A DNA stretch of 64,000 bases from Odoribacter laneus YIT 12061. Its GTDB lineage: Bacteria > Bacteroidota > Bacteroidia > Bacteroidales > Marinifilaceae. This document shows positions 27,449-38,209 of this stretch, piece by piece. The stretch's first letter is position 1. Every line of letters starts with the position of its first letter. The stretch covers positions 2,053,194 through 2,117,193 of the forward strand of contig NZ_JH594596.1 of NCBI RefSeq assembly GCF_000243215.1, read 5' to 3'. A program made the translations under genes and the position numbers. The notes beneath the pieces were generated by a model. It had not been told where the DNA came from. It made no database searches and worked only from the letters and a program-made list of their open reading frames with translations.

Positions 27449-28564
27449 TTAAACTTTTTTTCTCTTTTCTCCCACCAACTTCAATATTTCTTCGGCAATT
27501 TTTATATCTGAATCCTCTATTGCCAACTGAGCAATGTTTACCGACAAATCTTTTCGTTTTTGTTCGCTTTCCAACAATTCTGACAACACGGGCATTAACC
27601 GATCCGCAACCTCAGCATCTTTAATCGCAATGGCCGCTTTTTTGTTTACCAAAGCCATTGCATTTTTCGTCTGATGATCTTCTGCTACATTCGGAGAAGG
27701 TATCAAGACAGCCGTTTTTTTCAGTAAACACAATTCGGAAATCGTACCGGCCCCGGCCCGGGCTACCACAATATCGGCACAGGCATAAGCCAGATCCATT
27801 CGTTTTAAAAAAGCCGTAAGCACTACATTAGCCGGTAATTTATCCCTTAGTTCCCGTTCCAATTGCTCATAATAATATCCGCCACATTGCCACAGAACCT
27901 GTACATTTTTCCAATTTCCGATGACAGATAAATTTTCCCGGATAGCCTTATTGATCATACCGGCTCCCAAACTTCCTCCCGTAACCAAGACTGTTTTTTT
28001 CTTTGGATCCAATTTATAATAAGCAAATCCTTCCTGTCGCGATTCTCCGGCTTGTAACAAATCTTTCCGCACCGGATTTCCGGTAAATACAATTTTTTCT
28101 CTATCGAAAAAACGCTCCATTCCCTCATAAGCAACGCATATTTTTTTGGCTTTTTTTGCCAACAATTTATTGGTTACTCCCGCATAGGAGTTCTGTTCCT
28201 GCAACACCAAAGGGACACCCATTCGGGAAGCAACCCGTCCGATGGGCCCGCTGGCATAGCCTCCCACTCCTACCACAACATCCGGTCGAAACCGCTTTAT
28301 AATTTTCCGGGCTTTCCGCAAGCTCCTACATAAGTTGACCAGCACTTTCACATTTTGCCAGGTCAACCGCCTCTGCAAGCCCCTTACCGGTAATCCTTCT
28401 ATCGGGAAACCGGCTTCCGGCACTTTTTCCATTTCCATTTTACCCTCCGCTCCCACAAATAAAATCTCTATCTCTCCATCCAAACGCTTCAATGCATTTG
28501 CAATCGATAAGGCCGGAAATATATGTCCTCCTGTCCCCCCTCCGCTGACAATAATTCTTATCAT
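27449..28564 (-). CDS. murG: UDP-GlcNAc transferase MurG
   Basis: Membrane-associated GT28 enzyme that turns lipid I into lipid II. 371 residues: VSGGGTGGHIFPALSIA at the N terminus, VGVGGYASGP near 96, VTGGSLGAGMIN near 195 and ARAGAGTISEL near 270. Its start lies 3 bp from the ftsW stop. Confidence 0.98.
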   Translation of the reverse strand: MIRIIVSGGGTGGHIFPALSIANALKRLDGEIEILFVGAEGKMEMEKVPEAGFPIEGLPVRGLQRRLTWQNVKVLVNLCRSLRKARKIIKRFRPDVVVGVGGYASGPIGRVASRMGVPLVLQEQNSYAGVTNKLLAKKAKKICVAYEGMERFFDREKIVFTGNPVRKDLLQAGESRQEGFAYYKLDPKKKTVLVTGGSLGAGMINKAIRENLSVIGNWKNVQVLWQCGGYYYEQLERELRDKLPANVVLTAFLKRMDLAYACADIVVARAGAGTISELCLLKKTAVLIPSPNVAEDHQTKNAMALVNKKAAIAIKDAEVADRLMPVLSELLESEQKRKDLSVNIAQLAIEDSDIKIAEEILKLVGEKRKKV

Positions 28565-28567
28565 AAC

Positions 28568-29797
28568 TTATCTGTTTAAATGTTCGATCGCTTCTTCGGC
28601 CGCTGAGTCTTCGACTTCCTCCACTTCCGACTCTTCTTCTACGACTTCACCGTCTTCCTGGAAAGTATGACTTACACTGAGGATCATTCCGAAGGCAGCA
28701 CTCGTAAACAATAAAGAAGTTCCCCCCATACTGACCAGAGGCAAAGGCTGCCCTGTCACCGGAAACAGGCCCACACATACCCCCATATTCACAAAAGCCT
28801 GAAAAACGATGCTCAATCCCAAGCCCGTCACCAATAAAGCCGGGAATGTACGCGTACATCGTTTTACAATCACTCCAATCCGGTACAAAATAATCAAATA
28901 CAATAATAAAGTCAATCCTCCTCCCAATAAACCATATTCTTCAATGATAATGGCAAAGATAAAATCCGAATACGGGTGGGGTAAAAAATTCCGCTGCTCA
29001 CTATTTCCAGGCCCCACACCCATCAAACCTCCTTTTGCCACAGCAATCTTAGCCTGATCAGACTGATAGGAAGAACCTTCCCGCTCCTTTTTAGCCCCTG
29101 AAAAGAAATTCGTCACACGTCCTTTAATCGTCGCCACACGTCCTATTTTTTCAAATTGAGGAACAGTAAAAGCCAAAACTAAAATAACCCCTACTAAAGC
29201 TATTAGAGAAGCGAAGGATATCAAAATCAATTTTAACCGCAAACGGCCGACAAAAAGCATCGTCATACAGATCAGTCCCAATAAAAATGAAGTCGAAAAA
29301 TTATCCAGGAAGATGAGGAATATCAAAGGTCCGGTAAACAGTAATACGTTTTTCAAAGCTTCGTCACTACATCCTTTATCGGTCTGATAAAAAGCGATGA
29401 TCCGGGCTGTATACATAATAATACCTAATTTAGCCAGTTCCGAAGGTTGAAAAGACAAACCCAAAGGTAAAGGGATCCAGCGATCCGCATCGTTTAAGTT
29501 CGTACCGGCAAACTTTGCCCACAATAAAAAAATAAAAGACATTCCCAACACCACTTTTGAAAAGGTAAGGAAATATTTATAATGAACAGATTGTAAACCG
29601 ATAATTACCCCGATACAACCCAACATCAGAATCAGCTGCTTGATTAGATAAAAACTGGTATTTCCGCCTTTCTCCCGATAAGCTAACTGTCCCGTAGAAG
29701 AATACACGACCATAATAGAAGCAAGCATCAGGATAATAATAATGTACCAAAGTACTTTATCCCCTTTAAAATCCAATTTTAGTCTTCCTTTGAACAT
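28568..29797 (-). CDS. ftsW: Septal peptidoglycan polymerase FtsW (SEDS)
   Basis: SEDS-family glycosyltransferase that polymerises lipid II at the septum with its partner FtsI. The 409 residues carry about ten membrane helices; WIPLPLGLSFQPSELAKLG near 105, the GVGPGNSEQRNFLPHPYSDFIFA loop region and PLPLVSMGGTSLLF near the end are SEDS signatures. The last 35 residues form an acidic cytoplasmic tail. Confidence 0.97.
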   Translation of the reverse strand: MFKGRLKLDFKGDKVLWYIIIILMLASIMVVYSSTGQLAYREKGGNTSFYLIKQLILMLGCIGVIIGLQSVHYKYFLTFSKVVLGMSFIFLLWAKFAGTNLNDADRWIPLPLGLSFQPSELAKLGIIMYTARIIAFYQTDKGCSDEALKNVLLFTGPLIFLIFLDNFSTSFLLGLICMTMLFVGRLRLKLILISFASLIALVGVILVLAFTVPQFEKIGRVATIKGRVTNFFSGAKKEREGSSYQSDQAKIAVAKGGLMGVGPGNSEQRNFLPHPYSDFIFAIIIEEYGLLGGGLTLLLYLIILYRIGVIVKRCTRTFPALLVTGLGLSIVFQAFVNMGVCVGLFPVTGQPLPLVSMGGTSLLFTSAAFGMILSVSHTFQEDGEVVEEESEVEEVEDSAAEEAIEHLNR

Positions 29798-29843
29798 AGC
29801 AGCGAGTTATTAATCCATCAAACAGTATCCGCCCTCTCGTTAT

Positions 29844-31196
29844 TTATTTCAGTTGTCTTACTTTTTCTTTAAAAAGCTCTCCCCTCTGTTCGTAATTCTT
29901 GAATAAGTCAAAACTGGCACAACAAGGCGATAACAATACCGTATCCCCCTCACATGCATATTTCTGAACCGCAGCCAAGGCTTCCTCCAGACTGTGGGTA
30001 TCCGCTACCGGACAAATCCCGGAGAAATTTTCTATCAGTTTCCGGTTATCGACTCCCATACATACCAAAGCCTTTACCTTCTGTTTTACCAGTTCATAAA
30101 GTACGGTATAATCGTTTCCCTTATCCGTCCCTCCTGCTATCCAAACGACGGGATGCGTCATACTGTCCAATGCATACCAAGCCGAATCTACATTAGTCGC
30201 CTTGGAATCGTTGATGTAAGTAACACCTGCCACAACGGCAACCGTTTCCAAGCGGTGTTCCACTTGCGGAAAACTTTTTAACCCCGCCGCTATCGCCCCC
30301 GGATCTACTCCTGCACGCATACAAGCCAGAATGGCAGCCATGGCGTTATATACATTGTGCCGCCCTTTGATGCTGACGTCGTTTTTATCCATTCGGAAAA
30401 CCTTTTCATCCAGTCTCACAACAATCGTATCCCCTTCCATATAAGCACAAGCAGTTCCCCCGGCTTGCTGTAAATCCGGTTCCCCGCCATAGGTAAAAGG
30501 AACAGCCTGCGGAAGAAGCTTCTGGCCAATCACCCGCTGACGGACCACCTCACAATCGTACCCATAAATAAATAATCCCTCTTTTCCCATATTATTTAAA
30601 ATACGGAACTTCGAATTCACATAGTTTTCAAATTTATAATCATAACGATCCAAATGATCGGGTGTAACATTCGTCAGGACAGCAATATCCGCCTGGAAAC
30701 GAAACATACCGTCCAACTGGAAACTAGACAACTCGACGACATACAACGGATGCGCATTTTCCGCTACCTGAGCTGCCAGACTATGTCCCACATTCCCAGC
30801 CAAACCTGCATCCATTCCCGCCTGTACTAAAATATGGTGGATGAGCAAAGTAGTGGTCGTCTTTCCATTACTACCGGTAATGCAAATCATAATCGCATCC
30901 GAATGCCGACCGGCTAACTCTATTTCGGAAATAACCTCTATCCCTTTCGCCTGCAATGCCTTAATCATCGGTACCGTATCAGGTATTCCCGGACTTTTCA
31001 CCACCAAATCGGCTACAAGAATCCGCTCTTCCGTATGAACACCTTCCTCAAACGGAATAGCCTCTTTCACTAAAATCGCTTTGTGAACTTCATCTATATT
31101 CTTCTTATCGGAAAGAAAAACTTCATATCCAAGTTTTTTACCTAGCAGAGCAGCTCCGGTTCCGCTTTCTCCCCCTCCTAAAATGACCAGTTTCAT
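29844..31196 (-). CDS. murD: UDP-MurNAc-L-alanine--D-glutamate ligase
   Basis: Adds D-Glu to the stem peptide. 450 residues with GGGESGTGAALLGKKLG, the ATP loop ITGSNGKTTTT near 110, ELSSFQLD, and NDSKATNVDSAWYAL near 318. It lies between mraY and ftsW in the dcw operon. Confidence 0.98.
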   Translation of the reverse strand: MKLVILGGGESGTGAALLGKKLGYEVFLSDKKNIDEVHKAILVKEAIPFEEGVHTEERILVADLVVKSPGIPDTVPMIKALQAKGIEVISEIELAGRHSDAIMICITGSNGKTTTTLLIHHILVQAGMDAGLAGNVGHSLAAQVAENAHPLYVVELSSFQLDGMFRFQADIAVLTNVTPDHLDRYDYKFENYVNSKFRILNNMGKEGLFIYGYDCEVVRQRVIGQKLLPQAVPFTYGGEPDLQQAGGTACAYMEGDTIVVRLDEKVFRMDKNDVSIKGRHNVYNAMAAILACMRAGVDPGAIAAGLKSFPQVEHRLETVAVVAGVTYINDSKATNVDSAWYALDSMTHPVVWIAGGTDKGNDYTVLYELVKQKVKALVCMGVDNRKLIENFSGICPVADTHSLEEALAAVQKYACEGDTVLLSPCCASFDLFKNYEQRGELFKEKVRQLK

Positions 31197-31254
31197 GACT
31201 TAATAATTTATATAATGCGTTTTGATTTCATAAATTCCCTGCCCTTTACTGCTT

Positions 31255-32505
31255 TTACCTCATCTTTAAGGTAACAATCGTCAATACTGCCAAAATAATT
31301 CCGACAATCCAAAAACGGGTTACAATTTTGGGCTCAGGAATTCCCTTCTTCTGAAAATGATGATGCAAAGGCGCCATCAGGAAAACCCGACGCCCTTCTC
31401 CGAATCTTTTCTTTGTATATTTAAAATAACTGACCTGCATCACGACAGATAAATTTTCCATGAGGAAAATACCACATAAAATAGGAATCAGTAATTCTTT
31501 GTGCAACACAATAGCAAAAACAGCAATAATTCCCCCCAGCGACAAACTCCCTGTATCTCCCATAAACACCTGAGCCGGGAAAGAATTATACCACAAGAAA
31601 CCGATCGTGGCTCCGATAAATGCCGCCCCGAAAACCACCAACTCGCCCGAATGAGGGATATACATGATATTCAGATAATCGGCATACACCATATTTCCGG
31701 AAACATAAGCCAATATTCCCAATGTAGCGCCCGCGATGGCAGAAGTGCCCGTCGCCAGTCCGTCCAGTCCATCGGTGAGATTTGCCCCATTGGATACTGC
31801 CGTCACAATTAATATAGTGATCAGTACAAACACTACCCACCCCAATTCTTCCGCATATTTTCCGGCAAAAGAAGTAAACCAGGCATAATCGAATTCATTA
31901 TCCTTGAAAAAAGGAATAGTGGTTTTTGTAGACTTCACATCCTGAGCCAGTATGCGAGTTGTATTCTCTTCCCGAAAACCTTCATCCACCATACTGGTTA
32001 TCACTCCCGCACTTCCCACAGAAACCTTCTCCCGGATGACCACATCGTCACTGGCATACAAAGTGATTCCCACAATCAACCCCAGACCGACCTGCCCAAT
32101 GACTTTAAAACGTCCTTTCAATCCCTCCTTGTGCCGCCGGAATACTTTGATGTAATCATCTGCAAAACCAATAGCCCCCAACCAAAGAGTCGAAATAATC
32201 ATCAATTGGATATATACATTATCCAAACGAGCAAACAACAGTACCGGTATCAAGATAGACAACAAAATGATTATACCGCCCATAGTAGGTGTTCCTTTTT
32301 TCTGCATCTGCCCCTCCAGCCCCAAATCCCGGATATCCTCCCCGATTTGTTGTTTCTGTAAGATTTTTATGACCTTTTTTCCAATTACCGTCGCCAATAT
32401 CAAGGATAAAATAATCGCACAAGCCGAACGGAAAGTGATGTACTGAAAAATACCTGCTCCCGGAAAATCCAATTTATCGAGGTATTTAAAAAAATAATAT
32501 AGCAT
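31255..32505 (-). CDS. mraY: Phospho-N-acetylmuramoyl-pentapeptide transferase
   Basis: Integral membrane enzyme that makes lipid I from UDP-MurNAc-pentapeptide and undecaprenyl phosphate. The 416 residues contain about ten helices plus the extra periplasmic insertion (around 185-215) typical of Bacteroidetes. Catalytic motifs: GFADDYIKV near 116, [12 protein letters not shown] near 250, and [10 protein letters not shown] near 380. Confidence 0.98.
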   Translation of the reverse strand: MLYYFFKYLDKLDFPGAGIFQYITFRSACAIILSLILATVIGKKVIKILQKQQIGEDIRDLGLEGQMQKKGTPTMGGIIILLSILIPVLLFARLDNVYIQLMIISTLWLGAIGFADDYIKVFRRHKEGLKGRFKVIGQVGLGLIVGITLYASDDVVIREKVSVGSAGVITSMVDEGFREENTTRILAQDVKSTKTTIPFFKDNEFDYAWFTSFAGKYAEELGWVVFVLITILIVTAVSNGANLTDGLDGLATGTSAIAGATLGILAYVSGNMVYADYLNIMYIPHSGELVVFGAAFIGATIGFLWYNSFPAQVFMGDTGSLSLGGIIAVFAIVLHKELLIPILCGIFLMENLSVVMQVSYFKYTKKRFGEGRRVFLMAPLHHHFQKKGIPEPKIVTRFWIVGIILAVLTIVTLKMR

Positions 32506-32546
32506 AACTTCAAAATTTACTCCATTTAACTGAAAAAATTTCCGGC

Positions 32547-33998
32547 TTACAAACCAAAAATCTCCCGTACCACTTCCTTGTCGTCAAAATGATGTTTTAC
32601 ACCTTTGATTTCCTGGTAATTTTCATGTCCTTTTCCGGCTACCAACACGATATCTCCTTTCGAAGCCAGCAGAAGAGCTGTGCGGATAGCTTCCCTGCGG
32701 TCGGGAATAGCAAGTACATTCCTCCGGTATTCTTCTCTGACCCCTGCCTGCATATCGGCAATGATCGCCGTCGGTTCTTCACTGCGAGGATTATCGGAGG
32801 TGAGAATAATCCGGTCGCTCCACCGACAGGCAGCCTCCGCCATTTCCGGTCGCTTGGTTTTGTCCCGGTCGCCTCCGGCCCCTACCACAGTAATGACTTT
32901 ATTATTCTTTCCCTTCAATCCCTTGATGGTGGACAACACATTTTCAATAGCATCCGGCGTATGAGCGTAGTCCACAATAGCCACCACCCCTTCCGGAGAA
33001 AGGAGGGTTTCAAACCGACCGGATACCGGCACCAGCATACTCATGCAACGCAATATTTCTTCTTTTTCCAACCCCAGCAAACAGGCCGTAGCATAAACGG
33101 CTAACAAATTATAAGCATTAAAATCGCCCGTAAATTTCGTCCATACTTCCTGCCCATCCAATTGCAACAAAGTACCGTCCAACTGTTTTTCGATCGCCCG
33201 GGCATTAAAATCCGCCAACGTCCGGCAGGAATAAGTATATTTACAGGCCGCCGTATTCTGTAACATCATCCTCCCATTTTTATCATCGGCATTTGTCAAA
33301 GCAAAGGCATCTTTTTTGAGGTTGTCGAAAAAAGCTTTTTTCGCTTCAATATACGCCTTGAATGTTTTATGGTAATCCAGATGATCGTGCGTAATATTGG
33401 AAAAAATCGCTCCGTCAAAATCCAAACCGGCAATCCGTTTTTGATGAATGGCATGTGAACTGACTTCCATAAAGCAGTATTCACATCCAGCCTCGACCAT
33501 TAAACGCAGATACTGATTTAATTCCAAAGGGTCGGGGGTGGTATGAGTGGAAGGATACTGTTTCCCGTCGACATAATTACATACCGTCGACAACAATCCG
33601 GCCTTCTTTCCCATAAAGCGAACCAACTCATATAATAAAGTCGCAGTCGTCGTCTTCCCGTTCGTACCTGTTACTCCCACCAATTTCAATTTCCGCGAAG
33701 GATAGCCGAAAAAAGCCGATAAGATATTTCCCAAAGCAAAAGCAGAGTCGGCAACCGATACATAACACAAACCGGCATGAAGCTGTTCCGGTAATTGTTC
33801 ACATACTACCGCTACAGCCCCCGCTTCCATCGCTTTCTCTATATACAAATGCCCGTCTACATTGACTCCCCTCAGGGCCACAAATAAATCCCCTTGTCCG
33901 ATTTTTCTCGAATCGAAATGCACTTCCCTTATGTCAAGATCTGTTGGCCCGCAAACCTGTTTAGCACCGATCTCTTTTAATAATTCTTCCAGTTTCAT
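32547..33998 (-). CDS. murE: UDP-MurNAc-L-Ala-D-Glu--2,6-diaminopimelate ligase
   Basis: Adds the third stem residue. 483 residues with the ATP loop [11 protein letters not shown] near 110 and the DNPR motif ([11 protein letters not shown]) near 405, which marks meso-diaminopimelate rather than lysine as substrate. Located between the ftsI-type PBP gene and mraY. Confidence 0.98.
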   Translation of the reverse strand: MKLEELLKEIGAKQVCGPTDLDIREVHFDSRKIGQGDLFVALRGVNVDGHLYIEKAMEAGAVAVVCEQLPEQLHAGLCYVSVADSAFALGNILSAFFGYPSRKLKLVGVTGTNGKTTTATLLYELVRFMGKKAGLLSTVCNYVDGKQYPSTHTTPDPLELNQYLRLMVEAGCEYCFMEVSSHAIHQKRIAGLDFDGAIFSNITHDHLDYHKTFKAYIEAKKAFFDNLKKDAFALTNADDKNGRMMLQNTAACKYTYSCRTLADFNARAIEKQLDGTLLQLDGQEVWTKFTGDFNAYNLLAVYATACLLGLEKEEILRCMSMLVPVSGRFETLLSPEGVVAIVDYAHTPDAIENVLSTIKGLKGKNNKVITVVGAGGDRDKTKRPEMAEAACRWSDRIILTSDNPRSEEPTAIIADMQAGVREEYRRNVLAIPDRREAIRTALLLASKGDIVLVAGKGHENYQEIKGVKHHFDDKEVVREIFGL

Positions 33999-34035
33999 GA
34001 TTTGATTAAATTACTAACACCACGCCCTTTTTCTT

Positions 34036-36141
34036 TTACCTCAATTCTATATGAATATAACTACCCTGCCGAACCTCTGTTCCCGGTTGAAGAGACTGGG
34101 ACATTACCATGCCAGCCCCACTTACTCCTACGGATAAACCGGCATTCTCCAACAGATATAAAGCATCTTTCAAGCCCATTCCCTTTACGTTCGGTACTTG
34201 GGAATTCGTAATTCGCCGGGGTTTCAGCACTACATTTTCACCTTCATTACTAGCAGTTAAAACCCAATCGTTCTGTTTGACATCCGCTTTTCCCTCCACC
34301 TCTATATCCAAATCGTCAAACACAGCCAAGAAATCTTCTTTCAACCCATTCTTACAAACCGGCAAGGATTTGTCGGCTTCCCCTTTTACTTCTCCATATT
34401 GTAAATAAGCCGCGGAATATACCTTATCAGCTATTTCCCGAAAAACCGGACTGGAGACAGAACTGGCATAATACCCTTTGGAGAGGGAAGGTTCGTCGAT
34501 AACCACAATACAGGAATATAAAGGATGATCTGCGGGGAAATATCCCACAAAACTAGCTCTATATTTCCGGATCTGATACCCTTTCTTCCCGGTGGCGATA
34601 CGGGCGGTACCCGTTTTACCCGCAATCCGGTATTTGTCGGTGTAGATATTCCGGGCCGTTCCATTCTCCACCACTCCCTCCAATATCCGTTGCAATTTCT
34701 TCAACGTACTCCGGCTACAAATTCTTCCTCCCACCTCTTCCGGCTCAAACTGCTCCACCAACTGTCCCCTATGCCGGATTTCCTTTACAAAACGGGGACG
34801 CATCCGCTGTCCATTATTCGCAATTGCATTATAAAACGCAAGAACTTGCAAGGGAGTGAGCTTCACTTCATATCCGATACTCATCCAGGGCAAAGATATC
34901 CCACTCCAAGTAGAGTCGCCCGGATGCTTAATATAAGGATCCCCTTCTCCCTTCAAGGGTATTCCCAATTTTTTATCCAGATCCAAACCACATAAGCGGT
35001 TTACAAAACGTTCAGGTTTATCCTTATAAAAATCATTCACCAGCTTGGCAATACCGTTGGAAGAAATTTCAAAGACATGCTGAACCGTAATTTTCCCGGG
35101 TTTTTTACCGTCTGAATCGGTTAAGGTCTTATCAAAAAATGCATACACACCTTTCCCCCCTAAATCTACCGTATCTTCCGGTTCTACATACCCATCTTCC
35201 AGCATCGCAATCATCGTGGCAGCCTTCATGACAGATCCCGGCTCGCCGGCATCTCCTATGGCATAGTTAAATTCTTCCTCATAACCTCCCGAAGACTGAC
35301 GTTTCAAATTAGCAATTGCTTTGACATCCCCCGTTTCCACTTCCATCAATATAGCCGTTCCCCGGTCTGCGTCAAACTTTTCCAATTGCCGCATTAAAGC
35401 ATGCTGCACAATATCCTGATAATCGATATCGATGGTCGTGATAATATCGTTTCCATCTATGGGCTCCTCTACAGTTACCGGCACCCACGTACCGGACATC
35501 ATCTGTTTTATACTCCGTCCCGGAATTCCTTTCAATTCATTTTCAAAAGCGCCTTCCAGTCCTACCCTTCCTTCAAAACTCCTGTCCTCCGCCTCATTCA
35601 GATAACCTATCGTACGAGTAGCCAGATTTACATGAGGCTGTAAACGAACGCTATTCATTTCTTCAATCAATCCCCCTCTATTCCGGCCTTTTCGGAATAT
35701 CGGGAAAGTCCTGATTTTTTTCAATTCGTTAAAAGATACTTTCCGCCGGTTTAACAAATAATATGTTTTCTTCCGGGCCCGGGCCATTTCCAAACGTTTT
35801 TTGTAAGCAGCTTTGCTTTCATCCCCAAAAAATCGGGATAAACACAAAGCCAGACTATCGACCTTTTCCCCGAAAAGATCGCTATCCACGACCGAAGCAT
35901 CCCAACGCAACTCATAATAAGGTACAGAACTCGCCAATTTTCTCCCATCACAAGCACAAATATCTCCCCGGTTAGGAGCGACTTCAAAATCTTTTATCCG
36001 TACAGCAACCGATTTCTTCCGCCACTTTTCCCCCTCCCACATCTGCACATGAAGGGTCTTGAAAATAATAGCTCCCGCAATTAAAGTCATCAGGACATAA
36101 ATCAGTCCTATGCGCCATATAATTTCACCCTTCATCGACAT
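34036..36141 (-). CDS. ftsI: Septal transpeptidase FtsI/PBP3 with a PASTA domain
   Basis: Class B penicillin-binding protein that cross-links septal peptidoglycan. The 701 residues comprise one N-terminal membrane helix (about 10-28), a PBP dimerisation domain, and a transpeptidase domain with SVMK, SSN (EISSNGIAK) and KTG (IAGKTGTAR). A single PASTA domain ends the protein (PNVKGMGLKDALYLLENAGL...). The Gln/Lys-rich loop and size match Bacteroidetes FtsI. Works with FtsW and FtsL encoded on either side. Confidence 0.97.
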   Translation of the reverse strand: MSMKGEIIWRIGLIYVLMTLIAGAIIFKTLHVQMWEGEKWRKKSVAVRIKDFEVAPNRGDICACDGRKLASSVPYYELRWDASVVDSDLFGEKVDSLALCLSRFFGDESKAAYKKRLEMARARKKTYYLLNRRKVSFNELKKIRTFPIFRKGRNRGGLIEEMNSVRLQPHVNLATRTIGYLNEAEDRSFEGRVGLEGAFENELKGIPGRSIKQMMSGTWVPVTVEEPIDGNDIITTIDIDYQDIVQHALMRQLEKFDADRGTAILMEVETGDVKAIANLKRQSSGGYEEEFNYAIGDAGEPGSVMKAATMIAMLEDGYVEPEDTVDLGGKGVYAFFDKTLTDSDGKKPGKITVQHVFEISSNGIAKLVNDFYKDKPERFVNRLCGLDLDKKLGIPLKGEGDPYIKHPGDSTWSGISLPWMSIGYEVKLTPLQVLAFYNAIANNGQRMRPRFVKEIRHRGQLVEQFEPEEVGGRICSRSTLKKLQRILEGVVENGTARNIYTDKYRIAGKTGTARIATGKKGYQIRKYRASFVGYFPADHPLYSCIVVIDEPSLSKGYYASSVSSPVFREIADKVYSAAYLQYGEVKGEADKSLPVCKNGLKEDFLAVFDDLDIEVEGKADVKQNDWVLTASNEGENVVLKPRRITNSQVPNVKGMGLKDALYLLENAGLSVGVSGAGMVMSQSLQPGTEVRQGSYIHIELR

Positions 36142-36146
36142 AGCTA

Positions 36147-36521
36147 CTACTTTTTATAAAGTTTTAAAGGAGGTTCTTTACTTTCCTGTAAATTCAAACC
36201 CGCTTCATTTACTCTTTTCTTCACTTCCGATTGCTTACTGATAAACATCAAACGAGCTGCCGTTGTAATCGATTCAAAACGCAACTCTCTCACTTCCCTC
36301 TCCATTTTTACTTTTTTCTTATAGAGCTTTTCCGTACTATAGCCATTGGCAATATAAAATATCCCCAAAAAAGTCAGGAAAAGAATAAAAGCAATATTCC
36401 GACGAATGACTTTATCTGCCAATATACGACCATCCAATAATTCTTTCACCGAACTCTCCAAAGTTTCCTTCAGTTCTTCATTCGGAGAAATAAAATCCTT
36501 TGCTTTACTGAATAGTTTCAT
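36147..36521 (-). CDS. FtsL-like cell division protein
   Basis: Small bitopic membrane protein of 124 residues: a cytoplasmic N terminus, one membrane helix (about 45-62, NIAFILFLTFLGIFYIANGY), then a coiled-coil KKKVKMEREVRELRFE segment. It is the FtsL-type partner of FtsI/FtsW, judged by topology and by its place between rsmH and ftsI; sequence identity to FtsL is low. Confidence 0.85.
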   Translation of the reverse strand: MKLFSKAKDFISPNEELKETLESSVKELLDGRILADKVIRRNIAFILFLTFLGIFYIANGYSTEKLYKKKVKMEREVRELRFESITTAARLMFISKQSEVKKRVNEAGLNLQESKEPPLKLYKK

Positions 36522-36541
36522 CTGTATGCGTTAAAAATTTC

Positions 36542-37459
36542 CTACTCGTTTGTCTCTACTGGCTTAGCGGCTATTCTCAACTTCGCACTTCTGGCCCGCG
36601 GATTCCGCTGTATTTCTTCCGCCGAAGGCAAAATCACTTTCCGGTTGATCAAATCAAAACCTTTCGTTTCATGCCCGTAAATCGGATCTTTCTCTACCTT
36701 TCCCTCTACATTCCCCGTCTTTAAAAAGTTTTTGACAATTCGGTCCTCTAAAGAATGATACGTAATAACGACCAGACGTCCCCCCGGCCGCAATACTTCC
36801 TTGGTCTGCTCCAGCATTTCTTTCAAAGCCTCCAACTCGCCATTCACTTCAATCCGTAAAGCCTGATAAACCTTAGCCAAATACTTTTTTTCCTTCATCT
36901 TCGGAATACAAGCCTGAATTCCCTGATACAAATCGCCCGAAGTGAGCAGCGACTGCTCCTGTCTCCTCTTCGCAATTGCTCCCACCAATCTGCCCGCATT
37001 TTCGATCTCTCCGTAATTCCTGAAAATAGCCAGCAATGCCTCCTCACTATAAGTATTCAAGACATCCGAAGCTTTTAAACGGCTTTTCCGGTTCATCCGC
37101 ATATCCAATTCTGCATCAAACCGAAAAGAAAATCCCCGCTCCGCTTCGTCAAATTCATGAGAAGAAACACCCAGATCCGCTAAAATACCATCTACCCCTT
37201 TCAATTCATAATACCGCACAAAATTGCGCATATACCGGAAATTATGATGCACCGGTATAAACCGCCTGTCTTCAGGCATATGTGCTACAGCATCCTCATC
37301 CTGATCAAACCCCATTAAAACTCCACCTTCTAACCGATCCAATATGGCACGGGAATGCCCACCTCCTCCGTATGTCAAATCTAAATATACCCCCTCCGGC
37401 TGAATATTCAGCCCCTCTATAGATTCTTTCAATAGCACTGGTATATGATATTCTGACAT
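36542..37459 (-). CDS. rsmH: 16S rRNA m4C1402 methyltransferase
   Basis: Methylates N4 of C1402 in 16S rRNA. The 305 residues begin HIPVLLKESIEGL, with the SAM loop LDLTYGGGGHSRAIL near 28, DGILADLGVSSHEFD near 92, RGFSFR near 107, and VVITYHSLEDRIVK near 230. Formerly mraW; second gene of the dcw cluster. Confidence 0.98.
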   Translation of the reverse strand: MSEYHIPVLLKESIEGLNIQPEGVYLDLTYGGGGHSRAILDRLEGGVLMGFDQDEDAVAHMPEDRRFIPVHHNFRYMRNFVRYYELKGVDGILADLGVSSHEFDEAERGFSFRFDAELDMRMNRKSRLKASDVLNTYSEEALLAIFRNYGEIENAGRLVGAIAKRRQEQSLLTSGDLYQGIQACIPKMKEKKYLAKVYQALRIEVNGELEALKEMLEQTKEVLRPGGRLVVITYHSLEDRIVKNFLKTGNVEGKVEKDPIYGHETKGFDLINRKVILPSAEEIQRNPRARSAKLRIAAKPVETNE

Positions 37460-37509
37460 ATCCTATTCTATTATAATTCGACAATAAAAAATTTTAGCTA
37501 CAAAAACGG

Positions 37510-37998
37510 TTATCTTCCGCTCCCAAAGATTTGTTGTGTTAACCCGGCAAAATCTTCTCCCTTCATTCCTATTCCCGCATACGCTTTAGCTCCCCACAAT
37601 TCAATTTTCGTATCCATCCCCGCCAAAACAATTTCTTTTTCCACTCCCATCTCTTCCAACATACGCCTAGGTAACAATATCCGGCCATTTCCATCCATTT
37701 CTACTTGTTGAGTTCCTCTGTACAACTCCCGAAGAAACGCCGCGTGAGTACGATCGAATAAATTCAGTTTTCCCCTCAGATCCGCCACCAGCATTTCCCA
37801 TTCCTTATAAGGATACATGTCTATACAAGCCTCAAAAATATTCTTCCGCAACACAAAAACCTCCTGCTGCCCGGCCTCCATAATCTTTCGGAAAGGCGAA
37901 GGCACCACAACCCGGTATTTGTTGTCTGCTCTACATGAATATTCTCCGATAAACGATAACATCTCCTTCTTTTTCTTTGCAGTACTCAGATAAAACAT
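37510..37998 (-). CDS. mraZ: Transcriptional regulator MraZ
   Basis: Ring-forming AbrB/SpoVT-type DNA-binding protein that controls the dcw operon. 162 residues with two swapped-hairpin repeats: ADNKYRVVVPSPFRK near 25 and MDGNGRILLPRRMLEE near 102. The frame opens with MFYLSTAKKKKEM; an internal start at MLSFIGEYSC (residue 13) would fit the family equally well. Three MraZ-box repeats lie directly upstream (38072-38101), so it very likely represses its own operon. Confidence 0.95.
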   Translation of the reverse strand: MFYLSTAKKKKEMLSFIGEYSCRADNKYRVVVPSPFRKIMEAGQQEVFVLRKNIFEACIDMYPYKEWEMLVADLRGKLNLFDRTHAAFLRELYRGTQQVEMDGNGRILLPRRMLEEMGVEKEIVLAGMDTKIELWGAKAYAGIGMKGEDFAGLTQQIFGSGR

Positions 37999-38051
37999 TA
38001 AAAATCAAACAATTAAGTCCAAAACATCTTTCTTAACCAGAGAGTACTTTC

Positions 38052-38086
38052 GAAAGGTAAAGGTAAAAAAAATTCCCCACTTCAAA
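38052..38086 (-). promoter_or_regulatory. dcw promoter
   Basis: On the minus strand TTTG (38086-38083) lies inside the second MraZ box, and TACCTTTC (38059-38052) is a one-mismatch -7 box 23 nt further on. Binding of MraZ would cover the -33 element. Confidence 0.5.
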
Positions 38087-38101
38087 CCACTTTATCCCAC
38101 T
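38072..38101 (-). promoter_or_regulatory. MraZ operator: three 10-bp direct repeats
   Basis: Read on the minus strand, three consecutive decamers are AGTGGGATAA, AGTGGTTTGA and AGTGGGGAAT. The constant AGTGG recurs every 10 bp, that is once per helical turn, as expected for the TGGGN-type repeats bound by the MraZ ring upstream of mraZ in other bacteria. Confidence 0.8.
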
Positions 38102-38197
38102 TTTTATAAAAAATATTCAAATTTTTTCAAACCCCACGTCCTCTGCAGGTTTTCAATTTTTTATTTTTCAGTTCTTACTTTTTACTCATTATTTTGG

Positions 38198-38205
38198 TAC
38201 TTTTG
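38198..38205 (+). promoter_or_regulatory. -7 box of the Yip1-smpB unit
   Basis: TACTTTTG fits TAnnTTTG exactly and ends only 4 bp before the ATG at 38210, so the transcript should be leaderless or nearly so. Confidence 0.55.
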
Positions 38206-38209
38206 TCGC

